64,000 nt of DNA from CBDFNC01 sp965249895 (GTDB taxonomy: Bacteria > Pseudomonadota > Gammaproteobacteria > Enterobacterales > CBDFNC01): assembly GCA_965249895.1 (NCBI GenBank), contig CBDFNC010000001.1:806001-870000 (forward strand), in the 5' to 3' direction. Under the pieces are notes generated by a model that was given only the letters and a program-made list of their open reading frames with translations, was not told the origin of the DNA and searched no databases. Made by a program: the position numbers and the translations under genes. Positions 44,008 to 52,268 of this stretch are shown piece by piece. Each line of letters opens with the position of its first letter. The first letter of the stretch is position 1.

Positions 44008-44646
44008 TTAGCGTGTGCCAAATACTACTATGGTTTTACCGTGGGCAGAGATCAGGTTCTGCTCTTCCAACATCTTAAGGATGCGCCCTACGGTCTCGCG
44101 GGAACAACCTACGATCTGGCCTATTTCCTGTCGAGTGATCTTGATTTGCATACCATCCGGGTGCGTCATAGCATCAGGCTGCTTAGCTAGCTGAAGTAAT
44201 GTTTGTGCGATGCGCCCAGTTACGTCAAGAAATGCTAGGTCACCTACTTTTTGGCTGGTTTCCTGTAATCGTGTCGCCATCTGGCTGGATAAACGCATCA
44301 GGATCTCAGGGTTCACCTGGATAAGCTGGCGAAATTTCTTGTAAGAAATCTCAGCCACTTCACAAGGGGATTTTGCACGGATCCAGGCTGTTCTGATGGG
44401 GTTATCAGTCTCATCAAATAAACCCAACTCACCCATAAAGTCACCCTGGTTTAGGTATGACAGTATCATTTCTTTGCCTTCTTCATCCTTGATTAGCACG
44501 GCGACAGAACCTTTGACGATATAGTAAAGGGTCTCGGCTTTCTCACCGGCATGGATTAGGGTACTTTTTGAAGGATACTTGTGAATATGGCAGTGAGACA
44601 GAAACCACTCCAAAGTTGGATCTGCTTGAGGCTTGCCAAGTACCAT
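44008..44646 (-). CDS. crp: cAMP receptor protein CRP
   Basis: Global cAMP-dependent regulator, 212 aa against 210 in E. coli, with very high similarity. The cyclic-nucleotide domain (about 1-135) contains GELGLFDETDNPIRTAWIRAKSPCEVAEISY with the cAMP phosphate-binding GELGL...RTA motif. The C-terminal helix-turn-helix (about 140-212) has ITRQEIGQIVGCSRETVGRILKMLEEQ, whose RE..GR residues contact TGTGA. Next to yhfA and prkB, as in E. coli. Confidence 0.98.
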   Translation of the reverse strand: MVLGKPQADPTLEWFLSHCHIHKYPSKSTLIHAGEKAETLYYIVKGSVAVLIKDEEGKEMILSYLNQGDFMGELGLFDETDNPIRTAWIRAKSPCEVAEISYKKFRQLIQVNPEILMRLSSQMATRLQETSQKVGDLAFLDVTGRIAQTLLQLAKQPDAMTHPDGMQIKITRQEIGQIVGCSRETVGRILKMLEEQNLISAHGKTIVVFGTR

Positions 44647-44947
44647 AATTTTTCCTCTGTTCTATTTATCTAATAATACTAAAACTGAAGAAGCAGCCAA
44701 CAATCGTCGTGGTGCATAGTCCAATTTTTCCTGATAGCATAAAAGCCTTAGTAGCGCGCTGCAAGCGCTGAATGCCTTAGCAATAAAATAAGGCAAAAAC
44801 CACCGTTCGCTGTTGATATAAATCTATCTTTTAGCGTTTTCGGCTAGTACCAAGGCATTAATCTAACAAAACCTTGATAATTAATACAATCAAGTATCGA
44901 GCCAATTGAGGTAAAATGACTTTTTTTACGTATATTAGAGGCAAGTC
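44647..44947. other. Divergent promoter region of crp and yhfA
   Basis: These 301 bases separate two divergent start codons. The crp-proximal side is AT-rich with promoter-like stretches. Short inverted words (AAGCGC/GCGCTGAA, about 44754-44773) occur but no strong terminator, small RNA or CRP palindrome is evident. I cannot assign specific promoter elements. Confidence 0.5.
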
Positions 44948-45352
44948 ATGAAAGCAGTTGTCAAATGGTCTGACAATCTTACCTTTATCGGCACTACTGA
45001 ATCGGGCCATAGTCTGATGATGGATGGCGATAGCGGCAGTGTAGCTCCAAGCCCTATGGAACTGTTATTACTCGCGGCAGGGGGATGTAGCTCGGTAGAT
45101 GTAGTGACTATCCTACAAAAAGCCAGACAGAGTGTACTGGATTGTGAAGTGGAAATTTCAGCAGAGCGAGCCGACACCACACCTAAGGTGTTTACCAAAA
45201 TTAACCTGCACTTTAAGGTGAAGGGAACTGAGGTGGCGGAAAAGCATGTGGCGAGAGCCGTTTCCCTGTCCATGGACAAATATTGCTCTGTTTCCCGCAT
45301 GCTAGAGCAGGCAGCTGAAGTGACCTCTAGCTATAGCATTGTCGAAGCTTAA
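44948..45352 (+). CDS. yhfA: OsmC-family protein YhfA
   Basis: 134 aa protein of the OsmC/Ohr fold, the YhfA subgroup. Both conserved cysteines of the family are present (AAGGCSSVDV near residue 47 and DKYCSVSRM near 112), together with MDGDSGSVAPSPMELLLLA and FTKINLHFKVKG. OsmC relatives act as thiol peroxidases; YhfA itself is not well characterised. Its position beside crp matches E. coli. The last 20 bases, including the stop, are repeated 59 bases further on. Confidence 0.93.
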   Translation: MKAVVKWSDNLTFIGTTESGHSLMMDGDSGSVAPSPMELLLLAAGGCSSVDVVTILQKARQSVLDCEVEISAERADTTPKVFTKINLHFKVKGTEVAEKHVARAVSLSMDKYCSVSRMLEQAAEVTSSYSIVEA

Positions 45353-45412
45353 GTTTTTACCCGGGTCACTTAAGCAAGTGACCTTCGGGAGTTAGCATTG
45401 TCGAAGCTTAAG
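45334..45412. repeat. 20-bp direct repeat flanking a hairpin between yhfA and prkB
   Basis: TAGCATTGTCGAAGCTTAAG occurs at 45334-45353 (the 3' end and stop of yhfA) and again, identically, at 45393-45412. The second copy overlaps the last codons and stop of prkB on the other strand. Between them GGTCACTT-AAGC-AAGTGACC (45364-45383) makes a perfect 8-bp hairpin that may terminate both convergent genes. Confidence 0.85.
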
Positions 45413-46277
45413 CTATTTTCCCACTAGACATCAGCTGCTTGATAAGCGGTGTCAGGATAAGCTCCATAGCAAACCCCATCTTTCCGCCAGGCACCACTAT
45501 GGTATTCAGGCGAGACATAAAGGCACCGTCAATCATATTTAATAGGTAGGGGAAGTCGATGTTTTTGATGCCGCGAAAACGTATCACTAACAAACTCTCA
45601 TCCAGTGATGGAATATTTTTGGCGCTAAACGGGTTGGAAGTATCCACTAAAGGCACCCGCTGAAAGTTGACGTGGGTACGGGAAAATTGCGGCGTAATAA
45701 AATTGATATAGTCTTCCATGGAGCGCACGATTGAATCGGAGACAGCTTCCCTGGAGTGTCCTCGTTCCGTAGTGTCTCTTACCAGTTTCTGGATCCATTC
45801 CAGGTTAACGATAGGCACCATGCCGATAAGGAAGTCCACATGTTTAGCGACGTTTTGCTCGCCGTTGACCACGGCGCCATGCAAGCCTTCGTAAAATAAC
45901 AGGTCGGTATTCTCTTCAAGGTCTTGCCAGGGGGTAAAGGTACCCGGCATCTGATTATAGGGCACGGCTTCGTCAAAGGTATGCAAGTAACGGCGATACT
46001 GACCCTGACCATTTTCCCCGTAACCTTTAAAAAAGTTCTCCAACTGTTCGAAATCGTTGGCCTGGGGACCGAAGTAGCTAATATGCTTGCCCTGCTCTTT
46101 GGCCTTGCGGATCGCCACATCCATTTCCGGACGGGTGTAACGGTGAAAACTATCCCCTTCCACAAAGGCAGCTTTAATTCCCAGCTGGCGGAAAATTTGA
46201 GCAAAAGCCAAGGTGGTGGTGGATGTTCCTGCGCCCGATGAACCCGTAATAGCGATAACAGGATGATTGGCTGACAT
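45408..46277 (-). CDS. prkB: Phosphoribulokinase-family protein PrkB
   Basis: 289 aa P-loop kinase homologue, the same length as E. coli PrkB (YhfW neighbourhood near crp). The Walker A segment is GSSGAGTSTT near residues 12-21. EGDSFHRYTRPEMD near 40-53, HISYFGPQANDFEQLE near 65-80 and GLHGAVV near 133 follow the phosphoribulokinase/uridine-kinase fold. There is no Calvin-cycle gene nearby and the true substrate is unknown. The stop codon lies inside the second copy of the 20-bp repeat that also ends yhfA. Confidence 0.93.
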   Translation of the reverse strand: MSANHPVIAITGSSGAGTSTTTLAFAQIFRQLGIKAAFVEGDSFHRYTRPEMDVAIRKAKEQGKHISYFGPQANDFEQLENFFKGYGENGQGQYRRYLHTFDEAVPYNQMPGTFTPWQDLEENTDLLFYEGLHGAVVNGEQNVAKHVDFLIGMVPIVNLEWIQKLVRDTTERGHSREAVSDSIVRSMEDYINFITPQFSRTHVNFQRVPLVDTSNPFSAKNIPSLDESLLVIRFRGIKNIDFPYLLNMIDGAFMSRLNTIVVPGGKMGFAMELILTPLIKQLMSSGKIA

Positions 46278-46409
46278 ATTTAGTACCCTTTGTAATTCGT
46301 CGCCTGTTTATATTCCCTTTAGCCTGATGGAGTCAAGCTAGTACCTTAGATCAGGGTAGGCGTTTTACTATTAAATTTATCAAAAATGTGATCTAGCTAA
46401 AAAACAACC

Positions 46410-46649
46410 TTAACTCAGCATGCTTTCTTGCGAATTGTTTAGCATGTCTCTTGGTAGAATATTGACGGTTTCATGGAGCTCGGAATAGACCAGCACCACT
46501 AGGCCCGTCTTTAACTGTTGTTTGACTGCAGTGACTTTCTCTTCCATGGACCTTTCTTGATCGCCATAGTCAGTGCCTTCTCTTAGTACGAAATGCTCTA
46601 TGATGGCATTTAACGTGTCCGGCTCAAGATCTTGGTACGGGATAATCAT
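46410..46649 (-). CDS. yheU: UPF0270 family protein YheU
   Basis: 79 aa. MIIPYQDLEPDTLNAIIEHFVLREGTDYG is the conserved start of the YheU family and VKQQLKTGLVVLVYSELHETVNI follows. Function unknown. It starts 10 bases after yheT and precedes prkB, the order seen in E. coli (yheT-yheU-prkB). Confidence 0.93.
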   Translation of the reverse strand: MIIPYQDLEPDTLNAIIEHFVLREGTDYGDQERSMEEKVTAVKQQLKTGLVVLVYSELHETVNILPRDMLNNSQESMLS

Positions 46650-46658
46650 AATCTTCCT

Positions 46659-47630
46659 TTATTGCAGTTGCCCTTGCACTTTTAGCCAGTGTGGGATGCG
46701 TTGTTCGAGCCAAAATTTTGGATGCCGGATAGTGCCACAAACAAATCCTACATGACCACCCTTTTCCGATATTTCATAGTCTATGTTGTCTGACAGTTGA
46801 GCTTCTGTGGGTATGACCTTTGTGGTCATAAAGGGATCATCCTTGGCGTGAATGATTAAGGTCCTATGCTGTATCTGCTTTAAATACGTTAAGGCGCTGG
46901 CGCTCTGATAGTAGTGAGAAGCATCGTTAAAGCCATGTAATGGAGCGGTAATTAAGTCGTCAAACTGAACAAAGTTCTTTATTTTTTTTATATCTGGATT
47001 AAAGCCCTGAGGGTAGCTTACTACGGTCATCTTATTCCTCAGGTTTTTTTTCATTCTGTCTAACAGGTGCTTCTGGTAAACCTGTGAAAAGCCTTTTTGC
47101 AACCTGTATGCGCAGCAACTCAGGTCCAGGGGTGCGGATACGGCGGCTGCGGCTTTTAAAAAATCTAACCCAGGATTTTCTGCCAGTAGCTTAAGTAGCA
47201 TATTGCCCCCGAGGGAGTAGCCTATGGCCGCTATAGGTGCTTTGGGATAGGCCAGATGCAAGTTATGAAGCAGGTTAAGAGCATCCAGGGTTTCTCCGGA
47301 ATGGTAACTTCTGGGGAGTAAGTTGGGTCGCCCGCTGCATCCGCGGAAATGCATCATCACACCAATCCAACCTTGTTTACGGATTGCGTTTAACATGCCT
47401 ATGGCGTAGGGGGAGCGATAACTGCCTTCCAGACCGTGAAACAATACCACTATTGGGCGGGTTTCATCGCTTCGAATAGTCTGAGTCCAGGCTAAGTCAA
47501 CAAAGTCTTTATCGGCTGTCTGGTGTGTCTGCCAAATTAAACCCTGTGTGGGTTTTCTTTGTAGTATGGTTGGCAATATGGTTTGCACATGTGCGTTGTG
47601 ACACCACCATGCTGGTTTAAAACGGGTCAC
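46659..47630 (-). CDS. yheT: Alpha/beta hydrolase YheT
   Basis: 323 aa alpha/beta-hydrolase of the YheT/ABHD1-3 group. The nucleophile elbow is GYSLGGNMLLKLL (serine near residue 140). FHGLEGSYRSPYAIGML near 64-80 and FRGCSGRPNLLPRSYHSGET near 95-114 are characteristic. The acid residue is in IIHAKDDPFM near 262 and the histidine in EKGGHVGFV near 291. Substrate unknown, probably an ester. First gene of the yheT-yheU pair. Confidence 0.93.
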   Translation of the reverse strand: MTRFKPAWWCHNAHVQTILPTILQRKPTQGLIWQTHQTADKDFVDLAWTQTIRSDETRPIVVLFHGLEGSYRSPYAIGMLNAIRKQGWIGVMMHFRGCSGRPNLLPRSYHSGETLDALNLLHNLHLAYPKAPIAAIGYSLGGNMLLKLLAENPGLDFLKAAAAVSAPLDLSCCAYRLQKGFSQVYQKHLLDRMKKNLRNKMTVVSYPQGFNPDIKKIKNFVQFDDLITAPLHGFNDASHYYQSASALTYLKQIQHRTLIIHAKDDPFMTTKVIPTEAQLSDNIDYEISEKGGHVGFVCGTIRHPKFWLEQRIPHWLKVQGQLQ

Positions 47631-47756
47631 GTCGGTCCTATGGTCAGGGTTTAGCGGAACTTAATCATAACGTGGAGAGGCTGGGTTGAGGAAATACTCC
47701 GTACTCGATGGATGAATAAATCACTCAAATCGAGCACAGAGGAGTATGAAGGTATT

Positions 47757-48026
47757 TTAGGATTCCTGGTATAGGCCCAGGTTTTCTTTGCAATAGGCTT
47801 CAAATTCTGTACAGCCACCCAAATGATCTTTATCCAGGAAGATTTGCGGTACGGTGTTTACCGGCTTACCAACGGTTTTTTCCAGATCAGCCTTGCTGAT
47901 CCCTTCCGCGTGAATATCGATATAGCGATAATTGAAATCATCACGGCTTTCTTTTAGTGATTCAGCGATATCTTTAGCTCGTACACAATATGGGCAGCCT
48001 GGGCGACCGAAGATAACTGCTAGCAT
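47757..48026 (-). CDS. grxA: Glutaredoxin 1 (GrxA type)
   Basis: Small glutathione-dependent dithiol reductase, 89 aa from ATG 48026. AAAGGAG is 6 bases upstream of that ATG; a longer TTG-start version to 48044 would include the ribosome-binding site. The active site is GRPGCPYC near residues 6-13. The glutathione-binding TVPQIFLDKDHLGG is near 57-70. It matches GrxA (85 aa in E. coli) and likely serves ribonucleotide reductase. Confidence 0.92.
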   Translation of the reverse strand: MLAVIFGRPGCPYCVRAKDIAESLKESRDDFNYRYIDIHAEGISKADLEKTVGKPVNTVPQIFLDKDHLGGCTEFEAYCKENLGLYQES

Positions 48027-48138
48027 GGGAAACTCCTTTGACAAATTTGATGGGCAAAGAATAGTGTTTTTTGCTGCGCAAATATATTAGTTTGTTTCTT
48101 TAACATTGATAAGTATTACCTATCAAAGAGCCATATAT

Positions 48139-48642
48139 ATGTCTTTACTGATAAAAAAACATTATCCAAAACAATGGTGGAGCCTTTCATTTGCATTGGT
48201 GCTGGCCTTGCTCGGCTTTATTGTCGGTATTTTTGCTCCCTTGCTGACATTGGAGAAATTGATTTTTCTGGAGCATACGGTGTCTATCGTGTCCGGGTTA
48301 GGGCAAATGTGGCAGCAACAGCAGTATTTACTTTTCGTGCTGATTGGTGGTTTCAGCCTGATATTACCATTTGCCAAAATCATGGTGTTATTCCGACTAC
48401 TCTCGGTGCAGGTCAAGCAGCGACCCATGCTGACTTTGGTCGTTAAGTGGGTCCATTTGTATGGTAAGTGGTCTATGTTGGATGTTTTTGTGGTGGCGTT
48501 ATTAGTGGTTACGGTGAAGCTGGAGGCTATCGCGACGGTGGAAGCTCATTACGGTCTAGTGGCTTTTGCCGGTTCGGTACTATTGACCATGTTGGTAACC
48601 AGTCGACTGCTGACCTTGTCAGATCAAGTGCTGGAAAAATGA
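48139..48642 (+). CDS. Paraquat-inducible protein A-like membrane protein
   Basis: 167 aa from ATG 48139 (AAAGAG upstream; an alternative ATG at 48106 exists). Four membrane helices are evident (about 15-38, 60-80, 100-122, 135-158). HLYGKWSMLDVFVVALLVVTVKL near 102-124 is the signature of the PqiA/YebS integral domain. Only one such domain is present, versus two in PqiA, as in many short relatives. In E. coli PqiA works with the MCE protein PqiB in lipid trafficking; no MCE gene is adjacent here. Confidence 0.82.
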   Translation: MSLLIKKHYPKQWWSLSFALVLALLGFIVGIFAPLLTLEKLIFLEHTVSIVSGLGQMWQQQQYLLFVLIGGFSLILPFAKIMVLFRLLSVQVKQRPMLTLVVKWVHLYGKWSMLDVFVVALLVVTVKLEAIATVEAHYGLVAFAGSVLLTMLVTSRLLTLSDQVLEK

Positions 48643-48673
48643 CGGTGGTACAACAAATGCATCGTAGAAGGTA

Positions 48674-48937
48674 TATACCCAAACTACTTGGAAATGCAGA
48701 TTCAGAGCTCAGGCAGGATGTCAGAACAAGGCGCAGCGAGCAGGGAATGGCATTCCCTTTTCAAGCGCTGCAACGCAGTGCTGACTTTCTGGCTGAGCTC
48801 CCTTCGGGCAAGACGAGAAGCAACCCTCTTCCGCGTTATAAAACCTTGACGTAGAAGACTAGACCTTCGGCTTTATGCCTTGAACCCGGTCACTTCTCGA
48901 CGTGCTGATCCCCGCATTCCCAAGCAGCTTGGGTATA
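48674..48937. mobile_element. 264-bp element with 26-bp terminal inverted repeats
   Basis: The ends TATACCCAAACTACTTGGAA... and ...CCCAAGCAGCTTGGGTATA are inverted copies, matching at about 22 of 26 positions. The interior has no open frame of note and further partial self-complementarity (for example CAAGCGC around the centre). The structure and the TATACCCAA.CT.CTTGG end resemble palindromic intergenic repeats I associate with Shewanella, Vibrio and Colwellia genomes, so it is probably a non-autonomous (MITE-like) or REP-like element. No clear target-site duplication beyond TA is visible. Confidence 0.75.
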
Positions 48938-48997
48938 AGTTCAGGTGTAGGTAATGAAATACCGCAGAACCTTCTATTCCAGAACAGGGAGACTGTT

Positions 48998-49183
48998 ATG
49001 TTGGTGCTAGATCATAATGTTCATTGGCGCGTTAAGGATTCCAGTCGCGCGCTTATCGCAGCGTTAAGTTTTTCAGGATTAATGTTGGAAGGTTGGCTGG
49101 CCAATATACTGATAATGTCGGGTATGCTGATCTGGTTATGGCTACCCGAATTCAACCGATTGCTATCAAGGGTCAGTGAATGA
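48998..49183 (+). CDS. Small membrane protein, unknown function
   Basis: 61 aa from ATG 48998 with GGGAG 7 bases upstream. An upstream extension to 48902 would run into the inverted-repeat element and is less likely. One or two hydrophobic segments (about 20-50, ALSFSGLMLEGWLANILIMSGMLIWLWL) end in the charged LPEFNRLLSRVSE. I do not recognise a family. It stands alone between the repeat element and the carbonic anhydrase gene. Confidence 0.6.
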   Translation: MLVLDHNVHWRVKDSSRALIAALSFSGLMLEGWLANILIMSGMLIWLWLPEFNRLLSRVSE

Positions 49184-49281
49184 CCGCTGCCGATGTTTAT
49201 TGAGAGGCGGAAAGCTAATTTTGTTTTGTTCCCATAAGTTATGATAAATTGACATTAAATGTCCTGTCTTGAGGTATAAGT

Positions 49282-49911
49282 GTGGATCGACTCGAGCAAT
49301 TGTTAAAAAATAATGAAGAATGGGCTGAGCAGATCAAAACCCAAGATCCTGGCTTTTTTGAATCGCTAGCCGCACAGCAAGCACCCGAATATCTTTGGAT
49401 TGGCTGCTCGGATAGCCGGGTTCCAGCTAACCAGCTGCTGGGATTGTTACCCGGGGATATCTTTGTTCATCGTAACGTAGCAAACCTGGTTGTTCATACC
49501 GACCTTAACTGCATGTCCGTCATTCAATATGCAGTCGATGTACTGAAGGTAAAACACATTATTGTGACGGGCCATTATGGTTGTGGTGGGGTAAGAGCTG
49601 CACTGGAAAATCAGAGCCATGGCCTGATTGATAGCTGGTTAAGGAATATTAAGGACACCTACCAAAAACATAAGGACAGATTTGATCCGGGTATGACAGA
49701 GGACGAAAAAGTTGATTACCTGTGTGAGCTAAACGTCATGCAACAGGTGGACAATCTATGCTATACCACAATAGTGCAGCAAGCCTGGGAGAGAGGGCAA
49801 CAGCTAAGTGTGCATGGTTTGATGTACTCCATAAAGGATGGTTTGCTAAAAGATCTTAATGTAGAGGTGTCTTCTATGGAACAGCTAGAAGAAATATATA
49901 GGATCAGGTAA
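49282..49911 (+). CDS. can: Beta-class carbonic anhydrase
   Basis: Zinc enzyme interconverting CO2 and bicarbonate, cytoplasmic, 209 aa, GTG start after GAGGTATAA. Zinc ligands are C42 and D44 (GCSDSR), H98 and C101 (TGHYGCGG), a complete E. coli Can-type set. VHRNVANLV near 62-70 is also conserved. The gene is transcribed alone. Confidence 0.96.
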   Translation: MDRLEQLLKNNEEWAEQIKTQDPGFFESLAAQQAPEYLWIGCSDSRVPANQLLGLLPGDIFVHRNVANLVVHTDLNCMSVIQYAVDVLKVKHIIVTGHYGCGGVRAALENQSHGLIDSWLRNIKDTYQKHKDRFDPGMTEDEKVDYLCELNVMQQVDNLCYTTIVQQAWERGQQLSVHGLMYSIKDGLLKDLNVEVSSMEQLEEIYRIR

Positions 49912-50039
49912 GGAACAGTTAAACGCATTTAGCGATCAGCACTGGATTAACAGTGTGATCTGTTGAAGATCTGAATATGTGGCGTCTTTTATCTAGCTGT
50001 GATAATCCGTATATTTATCGATTTAAGTTAAGGATACTT

Positions 50040-50267
50040 ATGAGCTTTTGGACTGCAATTGTTGTGATTGTTGCCATTGCGGCGATCAGTAATATGTACA
50101 GCGTTAAGAATAAAGCGAAAAGCAAACATAGCAGTTCCAGAAGCGAAGAAGACCTTAAACGAATCGATAATCTGGAAGCGGACATAAAGCGACTGGAAGC
50201 TCGTGTAGCTACCCTGGAATCTATAGTGGTGGAGCAAGAAAAGCAGCGCCCTTTTTCCGAACTATAA
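50040..50267 (+). CDS. Small PspB-like membrane/coiled-coil protein
   Basis: 75 aa from ATG 50040, with AAGGA 6 bases upstream; the longer frame from 49977 lacks a site. One N-terminal membrane helix (SFWTAIVVIVAIAAISNM) is followed by a charged linker and a coiled coil (LKRIDNLEADIKRLEARVATLESIV). The layout is like PspB (helix, then RMRERIQALESIL) but sequence identity is limited and no pspA or pspC is adjacent. Either a PspB relative or an unrelated small envelope protein. Confidence 0.6.
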   Translation: MSFWTAIVVIVAIAAISNMYSVKNKAKSKHSSSRSEEDLKRIDNLEADIKRLEARVATLESIVVEQEKQRPFSEL

Positions 50268-50448
50268 TCTTTTCTTAGCTGTCCGTATTTCGGGTAACTC
50301 GAATTGCCGTTTTTCCAGTGCTTCTACTCAACCCCTAAAATGTATATTGAATTCAATGAAGGCGACAGTTTTGTGGCCCTCTATATTATCCGCTGATAAG
50401 TCAGGCTAGTTGGACTAAGAAATAAAAATGTCCAACGAAGGAGTGTTT

Positions 50449-51690
50449 ATGGATATTCAGCTGCAAAGTTGTGACAGGATTTGGATTAATACAGAACTTA
50501 TCAGTTTTAGCGATATTGTTTCAGCACCATATGGTGTCCAACGACTTCAGGCCATAGGTGTTAAGGATGGCAAAATAGTCGCCATTGTGCCTATGTCTAT
50601 GTACGAGAATATAGATACTCAGGCGGAAATTATAGATGTAGACGGTCGATGGGTCTCACCTGGCTTTATCGATTGTCATACCCACCTGGTTTATGCCGGG
50701 AGCCGTAATGAAGAGTTTGAGCTGAGGCAGCGTGGTGTGCCTTATACTGATATCCTGCAGCAGGGAGGAGGAATTTACAGTACAGTTCGGGCCACCCGCA
50801 GAGCCAGCGAACGGGAGCTTCTCGATCTAGCCATACCCAGAGTAAAAAAACTGATTAGCGAAGGGGTGACACGCGTTGAAATTAAGTCGGGTTACGGCTT
50901 AGACTTGCAAACGGAAATTAAACTACTCAAAGTCGCCAAGGTCCTTGAAAAAGCCTTGCCTATCTCTGTCTCTACCAGCTTTATGGCCGCTCATATAACC
51001 CCTGTGGAATATAAAGGGCGAACTGATGACTATGTGGATTTGATCTGCAACGAAATGCTGCCGGAGATTAAAGCTCTGGGCCTGGCCGACGCTGTAGACG
51101 TGTTCTGTGATAAGCAGGGATTCAGCCTTGAGCAGTGCAAGTTAATCTTCAGAACTGCCAGGGCAAAAAAACTACCTGTAAAAATACATGCGGAGCAATT
51201 AAGCAACTCCAAAGGGGCTGCGATGGCGTGCACATTTAACGCCTTATCGGCAGATCATCTGGTGTACCTGGATGAAGAAGGCGCGATGGCGCTGGCGAGT
51301 TATGGCACTATTGCCGTGTTATTACCCGGTACCTGGTACTTCTTGGATCAACAAAGAAAACCCCCTGTGGACAGAATGCGGGAACTAGGTGTGGAGTTTG
51401 CTGTGGCATCCGATTATAACCCGGGTTCAGCACCTATCCTGTCGTTGCAACTGATGTTAACTATGGCCTGCATTAGCTTTGGTTTAACCCCAGAGGAGGC
51501 TCTGAAAGGAGTAACCAAAAATGCGGCTAAGGCGCTGGGGGTTGATGAAACGGAAGGCTCGTTACAGGTTGGCAAGGTGGCGAATATGTTGGTGTGGGAT
51601 GTGGAGTCGCCCGGTGATATCTGCAGCCAGCATGGCCACCCCTATCTCTATCAAAGGATCTTTAAGGGTAAAATTACCCGGTTCCGCTAA
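50449..51690 (+). CDS. hutI: Imidazolonepropionase HutI
   Basis: Histidine-degradation enzyme hydrolysing imidazolone-5-propanoate to formiminoglutamate, cytoplasmic. 413 aa from ATG 50449, chosen because GAAGGAG is 5 bases upstream; ATG 50428 is an in-frame alternative. Metal ligands of the amidohydrolase fold are visible: DCHTHLVYAGSR (about 69-80), FMAAHITP, VKIHAEQLSN and ASDYNPGSAP. No hutH, hutU, hutG or hutC gene is next to it, so the pathway is split in this genome or incomplete. Confidence 0.96.
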   Translation: MDIQLQSCDRIWINTELISFSDIVSAPYGVQRLQAIGVKDGKIVAIVPMSMYENIDTQAEIIDVDGRWVSPGFIDCHTHLVYAGSRNEEFELRQRGVPYTDILQQGGGIYSTVRATRRASERELLDLAIPRVKKLISEGVTRVEIKSGYGLDLQTEIKLLKVAKVLEKALPISVSTSFMAAHITPVEYKGRTDDYVDLICNEMLPEIKALGLADAVDVFCDKQGFSLEQCKLIFRTARAKKLPVKIHAEQLSNSKGAAMACTFNALSADHLVYLDEEGAMALASYGTIAVLLPGTWYFLDQQRKPPVDRMRELGVEFAVASDYNPGSAPILSLQLMLTMACISFGLTPEEALKGVTKNAAKALGVDETEGSLQVGKVANMLVWDVESPGDICSQHGHPYLYQRIFKGKITRFR

Positions 51691-51956
51691 AAGGGCGTTT
51701 ACCCAAAACCTGCTATCCATCCCCCTCCTTCAGGTGGGGGAGCGGTCAATGAACTAATCGAGCAATAATTAATTCAGGTCAATTAAATGTTAATTTGGCT
51801 GTAGGACAATTGTGCTCGGGTGTAACACTCCTTTAATATTTGTGGGCTCGCACATGCCTTCATATAAAACATAAATTATTGACGGCTCGAGCATCATAAA
51901 AATAAAAATTTAGCCTTTGGCTAATTCACTGGAAGATAATACAGAGAGTATCGAGA

Positions 51957-52268
51957 ATGAAAAAAGCTTTGTTTGCACTGGCTTGCGCCAGTTTAGTTTC
52001 TTTTACCGCCAATGCCGCCGGTGACGCTGCAGCGGGTAAAGCAAAAGCGGCTGTTTGTGCCGCGTGTCATGGTGCTGCAGGAATTGCAGCTATTCCTATG
52101 TATCCCAACTTAGCAGGGCAAAATGAAGCCTATTTGCTGGCTTCATTAAAAGCGTATAAAAACAAGCAAAGAAGTGGCGGAATGGCTGCTGTGATGCAGG
52201 GGCAGGCAACATCACTGTCTGACGAAGATATGGCAAACCTGGCCGCTTATTATGCTTCTTTGAAGTAA
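51957..52268 (+). CDS. Periplasmic c-type cytochrome (class I, c553/c4-like half)
   Basis: 103 aa. Signal peptide residues 1-20 (FTANAAGD). A single heme-binding CAACHG is near residues 35-40. The sixth-ligand methionine is probably in GGMAAVMQGQATSLSDEDMANLAAYY. One domain of the cytochrome c4/c553 kind, which shuttles electrons in the periplasm. An imperfect hairpin CCCCCTCC/GGTGGGGG (51721-51742) after hutI lies upstream. Confidence 0.92.
   Translation: MKKALFALACASLVSFTANAAGDAAAGKAKAAVCAACHGAAGIAAIPMYPNLAGQNEAYLLASLKAYKNKQRSGGMAAVMQGQATSLSDEDMANLAAYYASLK

Noticed and set aside
45779..46204. 141-aa minus-strand frame inside prkB
   Set aside because: Shadow of prkB in another frame; the prkB frame has clear family motifs over the same bases.
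48174..48854. Frames overlapping the PqiA-like gene and running into the inverted-repeat element
   Set aside because: They are alternative frames of the PqiA-like gene or of the non-coding element, without start signals or motifs.
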